From: CALEUX01 sp037439945
Lineage (GTDB): Bacteria > Bacteroidota > Bacteroidia > Bacteroidales > Marinilabiliaceae
Assembly (NCBI GenBank): GCA_037439945.1
Contig: JBBIVA010000075.1
Span: 1 to 18,426 of the forward strand
DNA: 18,426 nt
Direction: 5' to 3'
The notes under the pieces were generated by a model. The model saw only the letters and a list, made by a program, of their open reading frames with translations. It ran no database searches and had not been told where the DNA came from. How positions within the stretch are numbered: the stretch's first letter is position 1; each line of letters begins with the position of its first letter. Positions 8,342 to 16,800 of this stretch are shown piece after piece. The translations under genes and the position numbers were made by a program.

Positions 8342-8806
8342 TTAGAACTTAATTATTTCTTTAACATACTTTACGTCAACAAAATTATATGCATGGTAAA
8401 AAACCTGCAACTCTTTTTTCTTTTTGCCTTCAGGTTTAACCAATTTCTCTTCTTTAAAGGTGAAGCCGGTTTCGGATACTTCTTTTAGGGTCCCAATTAT
8501 TTTTTTTTGGTCTTTGGTCATAACTTCAACAGTTTTCCCAATATTTTTTAAATATTGTCGCTGAACCTTAAAGGGCTGACCGATCCCGGCCGATGAAACC
8601 TCAAGGGAAAAATCTTCTACCTCCCTGTCAAATGAGCTTTCAATCAACCGCGAAATCTGAATACAATAATCAATCGGAACCCCTTTTTCCCCATCCAGAA
8701 AAACAACTATCTGATTTGATGGCTTAACATCTGCGCTAACAAGAAAATAACCATCAGCTTCAAGCTTGTTGTTGATTATTTCAATTATTTTACTTTGTGA
8801 AACCAT
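8342..8806 (-). CDS. rimP: Ribosome maturation factor RimP
   Basis: Assists late assembly of the 30S subunit. The 154 residues match the family length. The N-terminal alpha/beta domain (about 1-80) ends in the signature LEVSSAGIGQPF at 68-79, and the C-terminal SH3-like domain spans about 85-154. The SSAG in place of the SSPG found in proteobacterial proteins is, as I recall, usual for the phylum. This is the first gene of the rimP-nusA-infB operon. A near-consensus promoter lies at 8874-8905, giving a leader of about 60 bases that contains a strong hairpin 20 bases before the ATG. Confidence 0.96.
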   Translation of the reverse strand: MVSQSKIIEIINNKLEADGYFLVSADVKPSNQIVVFLDGEKGVPIDYCIQISRLIESSFDREVEDFSLEVSSAGIGQPFKVQRQYLKNIGKTVEVMTKDQKKIIGTLKEVSETGFTFKEEKLVKPEGKKKKELQVFYHAYNFVDVKYVKEIIKF

Positions 8807-8826
8807 GCCGCAAAATATTAATAAAA

Positions 8827-8847
8827 TAGGGGACTTCTTGTCCCCTA
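8827..8847 (-). promoter_or_regulatory. Hairpin in the rimP leader
   Basis: An 8-base perfect stem (TAGGGGAC paired with GTCCCCTA, 5-base loop) lies 20 bases before the rimP ATG and about 20 bases after the predicted transcription start. On the rimP strand it is followed by ATTTTATT, an interrupted U-rich run, so it may be a weak attenuator, an mRNA-stabilising 5' hairpin, or a protein-binding site for autoregulation. The structure is clear; the role is inferred. Confidence 0.65.
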
Positions 8848-8873
8848 AATTTCATCAGGCCCAAAAACCGCTG

Positions 8874-8905
8874 CAAAGTTAGTTATCAATGGTATATTAT
8901 CCAAA
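8874..8905 (-). promoter_or_regulatory. Promoter of the rimP-nusA-infB operon
   Basis: On the minus strand a TTTG (-33 box, 8905-8902) is followed after exactly 20 bases by TAACTTTG (-7 box, 8881-8874). Both the elements and the spacing match the Bacteroidota housekeeping consensus TTTG-N19-21-TAnnTTTG. Transcription would start near 8866-8870. Confidence 0.8.
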
Positions 8906-9076
8906 CATTTATTTCAGAAATGGAAATAATTAGCATTTTATTTTTATTATTAGCTTTTAGTCGTTAAAAATCATACTTAAACTAAATCCAGATTATCATT
9001 ATTTTTGATTGACGGAGTTCGCAATTATGCTTAAACTATTAATTTGGGTTTATTTATTATGGTTTTGGAAAATTGA

Positions 9077-9110
9077 TTTGATTGGGATTCGCCCCATGTT
9101 TGTATCTTTG
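9077..9110 (+). promoter_or_regulatory. Promoter of the thiL-like gene
   Basis: TATCTTTG at 9103-9110 is a full match to the -7 box TAnnTTTG. A TTTG lies at 9077-9080, 22 bases upstream, one base longer than the usual spacing. Transcription would start near 9115-9118 and leave a leader of only about 15 bases. It may also serve ruvA and sprA, for which no separate promoter was seen. Confidence 0.65.
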
Positions 9111-9131
9111 GGGTTTAAATTTTGACTTAAG

Positions 9132-10163
9132 ATGGAAATAAAAGGCACTCCATTATCAGAAATTGGTTTGTATGGTTTAATAAAACGATACAACATTAAA
9201 ACAGATAATAAGCAAAACTCAACTGTAATTGGCATTGGCGATGATTCAGCCGTGTTGGGTAATTTTGATGGTTACAGGTTAATGTCTAATCTGTTGTTTT
9301 TGGAGGGAATACATTTCGACTTAATTTATACACCGTTGAAGCATCTGGGATATAAAGTAGTGGTGGCCATAATGTCGGATTTATTGGCCATGAACGGAAA
9401 ACCCACTCAAATTATTGTAGGTTTGGGAGTTAGCAACAAGATGACTCTTGAAATGGTTGATGATTTGATGGATGGGATAATGTGGGCCTGTGAAAATTAC
9501 AAGGTTGATATTGTTGGTTTTCGGCCATCGCCATCTTTAACCGGCCTTTCAGTTTCACTTTCATTATCGGGTGTTGTATTAAAAAGTAAACTGGTTACCC
9601 GTAAAAATGGTAACCCTACTGATATTTTATGCATTTCGGGCGATCTGGGTTCAGCCTTTATGGGATTACAATTGCTTGAAAGGGAAAAAAGGGTCGTGGG
9701 TACAAGTGGCGATGTTAAGCCTGAGTTCGGGAACAATGACTATATTTTGGAGAGACAATTAAAACCAAAGGCAAAAGTTGAAGTAATTGAATTTTTTAAT
9801 AAAAAAACAATACAGCCAACATCAATGATTAATGTAAAAGATGGCCTGGCAGCAGCTTTGCTTTTACTTTGTGATGCATCGGGCACAGGTTGCAGGATAT
9901 ATGAAAACAAAATTCCATTGCACCAGGCAACATTGAAGGCTTGTCATGAAATGAATTTTAATCCTTTAATTGCTGCTTTAAATGGTGGCGAGGATTATGA
10001 AATGCTATTTTCATTACCTTTAAAAACTTTTGAATCAATTAAGGCCGAATTGCCTGACAACATTGGTGTTATAGGGCATCTTACAGAAGTTCAGAAAGGT
10101 TGCAGGATGATTACCGGTTCTGATCAGGAAATTGAAATTAAGGCTCAGGGATGGGTAGTGTGA
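9132..10163 (+). CDS. ThiL-family (thiamine-phosphate kinase-like) protein with altered active site
   Basis: Belongs to the ThiL branch of the PurM/SelD/HypE fold. ThiL uses ATP to convert thiamine phosphate to thiamine diphosphate. Length (343) and landmarks fit: GIGDDSAVL at 34-42, LEGIHFDL at 57-64, YTPLKHLGYK at 66-75, ISGDLG at 168-173, LLEREK at 181-186, LERQLKP at 206-212, NGGEDYEML at 284-292 and a KAQGW ending. Key conserved positions are changed, however. The aspartate expected in (T/S)TDLLVEG is N53. The asparagine of VVNxSD is I80. The GGDTTSS loop reads GFRPSPS (129-135), placing R131 where the metal-binding aspartate should be. The D(I/V)SDGL motif reads NVKDGL (234-239). Retained acidic residues include D37, D38, D83, D171 and D237. 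The frame is open throughout, so this is not ordinary decay. It may be a catalytically inactive or repurposed paralogue, so I withhold the symbol thiL. A promoter lies just upstream; ruvA follows 80 bases later. Confidence 0.85.
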   Translation: MEIKGTPLSEIGLYGLIKRYNIKTDNKQNSTVIGIGDDSAVLGNFDGYRLMSNLLFLEGIHFDLIYTPLKHLGYKVVVAIMSDLLAMNGKPTQIIVGLGVSNKMTLEMVDDLMDGIMWACENYKVDIVGFRPSPSLTGLSVSLSLSGVVLKSKLVTRKNGNPTDILCISGDLGSAFMGLQLLEREKRVVGTSGDVKPEFGNNDYILERQLKPKAKVEVIEFFNKKTIQPTSMINVKDGLAAALLLLCDASGTGCRIYENKIPLHQATLKACHEMNFNPLIAALNGGEDYEMLFSLPLKTFESIKAELPDNIGVIGHLTEVQKGCRMITGSDQEIEIKAQGWVV

Positions 10164-10243
10164 TCCAATAAATATTATTAAAAGATGATTATAGGAAATA
10201 TTTCAATATTTATAAACAATTCTTTTCGTAAAACCATATAGTT

Positions 10244-10825
10244 ATGTATGATTTTATTTCAGGAAAAATAGTGCAAAACAGTCCGGCATATGTTGTAATT
10301 GAAAACAATGGCATTGGATTTTTTATAAATATATCATTAAGCACTTTTTCTGCTTTAAAGGATAAAATGGAGGCATCTCTTTTTATCCATGAAAACATAA
10401 GGGAAGATGCTTATAATCTGTTTGGTTTTTTTGAAATAAGTGAAAGGGAGCTTTTCAGGCATTTAATTTCGGTTTCGGGTATTGGGCCCAATACCGCCAG
10501 GATGATGCTCTCCTCTTCACACCCCGATGAAATAAAAGTGGCTATCTTATCAGGAAATGTTGATTACCTGAAAAAAATAAAGGGGATTGGTTCAAAAACA
10601 GCCGAACGTGTAATAGTTGATTTAAAGGACAAACTTGGAAAAGACGTTAGTGATCAAAAATTATTTACTTTAGCGGACAATACGGTAAGAAATGAAGCGT
10701 TATCTGCTTTAGTTATGTTGGGTTTTCCTAGGGCTGCAGCCCTTAAGGTGGTTGAGAAGATTTTGGCCGGCCAACCCGATTGTAAAGTGGAACTATTGGT
10801 AAAACAAGCATTAAAGATGCTATAA
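10244..10825 (+). CDS. ruvA: Holliday junction branch migration complex subunit RuvA
   Basis: RuvA tetramers hold Holliday junctions so that the RuvB motor can drive branch migration before RuvC cleavage. The 193 residues show the N-terminal OB domain (about 1-62), and domain II with two helix-hairpin-helix motifs: SVSGIGPNTA at 76-85 and KIKGIGSKTA at 111-120. A flexible linker follows, then the RuvB-binding domain III (about 148-193). Length and order are normal. It lies 80 bases after the thiL-like gene and 34 bases before sprA. The ruvA-sprA pairing is, as I recall, seen in other Bacteroidota and appears positional only. No separate promoter is visible. Confidence 0.97.
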   Translation: MYDFISGKIVQNSPAYVVIENNGIGFFINISLSTFSALKDKMEASLFIHENIREDAYNLFGFFEISERELFRHLISVSGIGPNTARMMLSSSHPDEIKVAILSGNVDYLKKIKGIGSKTAERVIVDLKDKLGKDVSDQKLFTLADNTVRNEALSALVMLGFPRAAALKVVEKILAGQPDCKVELLVKQALKML

Positions 10826-10859
10826 TTATTAATAAAGCCAGTGAAAACCTTTTTAACCA

Positions 10860-13800
10860 TTGAGAAAGTTTTTATCATATAGTATATTGTTTTTTATTAC
10901 AACATTTCTGTTTGTGTTGTCAGGAGCAAATAGTAATATTTCCAGCAACCAATCAGCGATGGAAAATATTATCCAATCACTTCCCGATACTTTATTAACA
11001 CCCATAGAAACAAGAAGATTGGTGACACCACCTGCCGACCTGCAGGTTCATGGATTAAAAAAAGGTGAAAAAAATTTCATGCCTGATCCGGGTAACTTCG
11101 ACTATGTAGCAGAATATGATCCTGAAACAGGACTTGTTACCTTATACCAGACTGTCGGAAATTTTCTTGTTCGCCTGCCTTATACCATGACACTTGATGA
11201 GTATAACAGGATGGAAATGAGACGATCAGTTCAGGATTACTGGAATACTAAAAATAAAATTGAGGCTGACGACAGGGACATGGGTTTTCCATCTATAAGA
11301 GTGGGCGGGGAAGCATTTGAAAGTATATTTGGAAGTAATGTTATAAACATCCGTCCACAAGGGATTGCTGAGTTAAGACTGGGAGTAAACAGAACAAAAA
11401 TTGGAAATCCTACCCTACAGGAAAGAATGAGGAATACCACAACCTTTGATTTCCAGCAAAAAATTCAGATGAATATTCGCGGAAATATTGGGGAAAAATT
11501 AAAACTGGGAATAAATTACAATACCGAGGCGACATTTGATTTTGAAAACCAGATAAGTTTAGAATATACTGGGAAAGAGGATGAGATAATTAAAAAAATT
11601 GAAGCAGGAAATGTATCCATGCCGCTTCCCGGAACATTAATAACCGGAAGCCAGAGCCTGTTTGGGGTAAAAACTGAGATGCAGTTTGGTAAACTCACCG
11701 TTACAACAATACTGTCACAGCAGAAGGGACAAACCTCAGTAATGAATATTCAGGGAGGTGCCCAAACCCAGGAATTTAATATCCCTGCAGATCAATATGA
11801 TAAAAACAGACACTTCTTCCTATCTCACTTTTTCAGGGATCATTTTAATAGGGGAATGGCCAGTTTACCGGTAATCAACTCTCCATTTAATATTACTAAA
11901 GTTGAGGTATGGATAACCAACAGATCGGGTGATTTTGAGCGCTCACGAAATGTTTTGGCCTTTACCGATCTGGGCGAGAACCCTAAAAACATGGCGAATA
12001 CCGGATTGTGGGGAGGAACCATCAATGCCATTCCATCAAACAACAGCAATAATTTATACAGCCAGCTTACATCAAACTATTCAGCAATTAGGGATATTAA
12101 CAGGGTAACCACAGTTTTTCAGCCATTGGAAGCATCGGGTTTTACAGGAACACGTGATTTCGAAAAAATTGAAAACGCAAGGCTTATTCCTGAATCCGAA
12201 TACTCCTTAAACAGCAAACTGGGATTTATTTCATTAAATACGGCCCTAAATGCTGATGAAGTTTTGGCCGTGGCATTTGAATACACATACAATGGAGCTG
12301 TTTACAGGGTTGGGGAATTCAGCAACAGTGGTATTGAAGCACCAAACACACTGTTTTTGAAACTGATAAAAGGTACTTTGTTGTCGCCTCGTGTGAAAAC
12401 CTGGAACCTGATGATGAAAAACATTTATTCTATTAATGCATATCAGGTTAGCCAGGATAACTTTAAGCTTGATGTTGTTTTTATGAATGATTCAACAGGA
12501 AGCTATATAAATTATTTTCCCGAAGGTCCTAAACCAGGGCAGGGAGGATTAAACGGCCGGCTCTTTTTATCAATTATGGAACTCGATAAGTTAAATAAAC
12601 AACTTGAGCCTTATCCCGATGGAACTTTTGACTTTGTACCGGATTTTACAATTTATCCGGCCCAGGGAAGGGTTGTTTTTCCGGTTCTGGAGCCTTTTGG
12701 AGCGCACCTGGAGGAAAAATTAGCAGGCAACCCTGCCTTATTAAAAAAATATCTCTTCAAGGAACTTTATGATTCAACACTAACCACTGCAAGCCAAACT
12801 GCTGAAAAGAACAAGTACCGGTTATCCGGATCGTACCGGTCATCAGCCAGTTCCGAGATCTCCCTTAATGCTTTCAACATACCAAGAGGGTCGGTTGTGG
12901 TAACAGCAGGAGGCCTTCGCCTTACCGAAAATATTGACTATTCAATTGATTATACATCGGGACGTGTAAGAATTCTTAACCAGGGCTTAATGGAATCGGG
13001 AACCCCCATTCAGGTTTCGTTGGAGAATCAATCGTTATATAATCTTCAAACAAAAACTTTATTGGGTACCCATCTTGATTACCGGTTCAATGAAAATTTT
13101 AACATTGGGGCAACTGTAATGCACCTAAGGGAAAGACCATTAACCCAGAAAGTTAATTATGGCGATGAGCCAATTGCCAATACAATTTGGGGTTTGAACA
13201 CATCATTTTATACTCAAAGTAACGCAATAACCAATTTGCTTGATAAGCTTCCTTTAGTGCAGACCAAAGCCCCTTCGTCGGTTTCGTTCGAAGCTGAGTT
13301 TGCACAGCTTATACCGGGGCACCCAAAAGTAATTGACAAGGAGGGAACATCTTATATCGATGATTTTGAAGGAACAAAGATTCCAATTGATATGAAGAAC
13401 TGGACAGCGTGGAGTCTTGCCAGTACACCGCAGGGACAGCCAAACAGGTTTGCTGAAGCGCAACTGATAAATGATTTAAGAAATGGCTTTAACCGAAGTA
13501 AACTTGCATGGTATGTTATAGATCCTTTATTTTTAAGAAATAATAATCTTACCCCCGATCATTTAAGAAGAAACCCCGATTTGCAATCTAATCATTATGT
13601 CAGGGAAGTGTATGAGCGTGAAATATTTCCAAACAGAAACACTGCATATGGGGAGCCTACAAATATCCCCGTTTTAAACATGGCTTTTTACCCAAAGGAA
13701 CGCGGCCCCTATAATTTTGATACCAATATTGACAGAAATGGATTTTTAAATTCTCCTGAAAAACGCTGGGGTGGTATAATGCGGAAAATTGAAACAAACG

Positions 13801-16800
13801 ATTTTGAAGCAGCCAATATTGATCAAATAGAATTTTGGGTTATGGACCCATTTATTTATAATGACGGAACAAATGAAGGGGGGGATCTGTTTATAAATCT
13901 TGGAAATATCTCGGAAGATATTCTTCGCGATTCAAGGAAGTTTTTTGAACAAGGATTACCCGGCCCCGGCGAGCCTTTTGATGTTGACAGTACTGCCTGG
14001 GGTTATGTTCCGCGAAAACAAAGCCTGGTTAATGCATTTAGCAATGACGGCCCAACGCGCAGGACCCAGGATGCCGGTTTGGATGGAATGAATTCAGTGA
14101 GTGAACGAAGTTATTTCAGAAAATCCCCCCACCCCTACCTGGATATAATTGAGAGTTTGTATAATTCAGGCGCAATTGAAGAAGCTGCATATAATAAAAT
14201 AATTGAAGACCCTGCATCTGACGACTTTCATTACTACAGAGGAACCGATTTTGACAGGGCAGGTACAAATATTCCTGACAGGTACAAAAATTTCAATAGT
14301 CCCGATGGTAATTCAGTACCGTCGGAATACTCCCCCGAATCATACAGTACTGCAGCCACAACAATACCCGACGGGGAAGATATAAACCGAGATAACACCC
14401 TTAATGAAGTTGAGAGCTATTTTCAGTACAAAGTGAAACTTCGACCCAATGAAATGGAAATTGGGAAAAATTATATTACTGATATTGTACAGGCCAGGGT
14501 TAAACTTAAAAATGGTATTGAAGAAACTATTAACTGGTATCAGTTCAAAATACCGGTAAGTACACCTGATACTATTATTGGTGACTTACATGACCTAAGA
14601 TCGATAAGGTTTATGCGTATGTTTCTTCACAATTTTAAAGATACTGTTATATTAAGATTTGCAACATTAGACCTGATCCGTGCAGAATGGAGGAAATATA
14701 ATCAACCGCTTTACGATATCGAAAATAATGTAACGCCAAATCCAAATACCAAATTTGAAGTTTCAGCAGTAAATATTGAAGAAAATGGTAAAAGAGCCCC
14801 GGTTAATTATATACTTCCGCCGGGCATAAGCAGGGTAATTGATCCGGCAAACCCATCGGTAAGGGAACTAAATGAACAGTCTATTTCACTAAAAATTACC
14901 GATCTGGCCCAGGGCGATGCACGAGCGGTTTACAAATCGTTAGGGATGGATTTACGACAGTTTAAGAGATTGAAAATGGATGTTCATGCCGAAGCTGTAC
15001 AGGGCTATTCATTGGCCGACAACGAAATAATGGCTTTCATTAGAATTGGGTCTGATTACAAGAATAATTACTATGAATATGAAGTGCCCCTTAAGCTGAC
15101 CCCACCAGGGACTTACAATAATAATAGCAACCCTGACCGATATATTGTTTGGCCCGAAGAAAACCAAATTAATTTACCCCTTGAATTGTTTCAGCAAATA
15201 AAATTACGTAGAAATGATGAGCAGCGCAGGGCAGGTTCTTCTGTGCAAAGCAACAAGGAGTTTGACTGGTATGACCCCGATAAACCTGGCAACAGGGTTA
15301 GAATAAAGGGAAATCCAAACCTTGGAAATGTTAAAGCATTAATGATTGGGGTACGTACAGCCGCTATAGATAACAAAACAGCCGAAGTATGGATGAACGA
15401 ACTCAGGTTAACAGAGTTTGATGAAAAGGGTGGCTGGGCAGCAAATTCACGAATGACTGTTAAGTTGGCAGACCTGGGTTCGGTATCAATTGCAGGAGCG
15501 GCTAGCACTATTGGTTTTGGTAGCATTGATAAAGGTGTAACTGAAAGAAACCAGGAAGATTTGTACCAATATGATATTGCTACCAGCCTTGAATTAGGGA
15601 AATTTCTTGGGCCTGACAACAGGCTTTCAATTCCGTTTTATTACGGAATAAGTGAGCAGGTTGCAACACCTGAATATTATCCGCTCGATCCGGATATACC
15701 CTTGGATGTTGCACTAAAAAATGCTGATACTAAGAGCCAAAGAGATAGTATAAAAAATGTTTCACAGGATTACACAAAACGTAAAAGTATTAATTTCACT
15801 AATGTAAGGTTGCAGCAAAAAAACAATGAGTCACACTTTTACGACATCTCAAATTTAAGTGCTACATATTCCTACAATGAAACATACAGACGAAATATTA
15901 ATACCGAATACTTAACCGATAAAAATTACAGGGGTGTTATGGCCTATAATTTTATTAACCGGCCAAAAATATTTGAGCCATTTAAAGCTATAAAAAATAA
16001 TTATCTGGCATTAATAAGGGATTTAAATATATACACAGCCCCTGCCCAGGTAAGCTACAGGTGGGAATTTATGAGGGGCTATAGCGAAGAGCAGCTTAGA
16101 AATATTAATAATCCCGATTTTCGTATACCAATAACAGTAAATAAGGATTTTTACTGGAACAGGTATTTTGATTTAACCTATAATATTGCACGCTCATTAA
16201 AGGTTGATTTCAGAACTGCCACCAATGCAACTATTGATGAACCTGGGGGACCGGTAAATAACCGTCTTTACAGAGATGAATATGAGATATGGAAAGACTC
16301 GGTAATTCAAAATATAATGAGCTTTGGGCGGGTTACCAATTACCAGCACAATATTAATATTAGCTATAATATACCTGTTAATAAAGTGCCATACATGGAT
16401 TGGGTAACTGCCACACTTAATTACGGAGCTCTTTTTAACTGGCAACAGGGTCCTGTTACAACCGATGATTTTGAATGGGGAAATACAATTCGCAATTCAA
16501 ATAATATACAGGGAAATGGGCAGTTAAACCTTGTTAACCTTTACAACAGGTCGCCATATTTAAAAGCATTAAACAGGCCGGTTTCGCAGCAGCAAAGGCC
16601 ACAGGGAGAAACAGTAAGGCATACCCAGCATAATGTTAAAATGGTTAAGGGGGAGCCATTTACCATTTTGCATAAATTAGGAACTACAAATGTTCAAACA
16701 CGGGTTTTTAATGAGTCAGGCCAACCAGTAACCGGAGAACAAAAGGTTATTGATGGTAACAGTATAACATTTTCACCCCAGCAGGATGTTGCCAGTGCAA

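Larger units (their letters stand above)
8807..9131. other. Divergent intergenic region between rimP and the thiL-like gene
   Basis: These 325 bases hold the rimP leader and promoter on the minus strand (8807-8905) and the thiL-like promoter on the plus strand (9077-9110). The AT-rich middle (about 8910-9070) shows no open frame or RNA structure that I could support. Confidence 0.6.

Noticed and set aside
10184..10240. An 18-codon ATG frame between the thiL-like gene and ruvA
   Set aside because: Very short and AT-rich; a perfect 7-base AT inverted repeat inside it (about 10197-10212) is expected by chance in such DNA.
10841..10862. GTG at 10841 as an upstream start for sprA
   Set aside because: It is in a different frame, and the sprA frame has a TAA stop at 10854-10856.
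15191..15619. A 142-codon minus-strand frame inside sprA
   Set aside because: Antisense shadow of a conserved coding region; serine/leucine-rich product with no motif or promoter.
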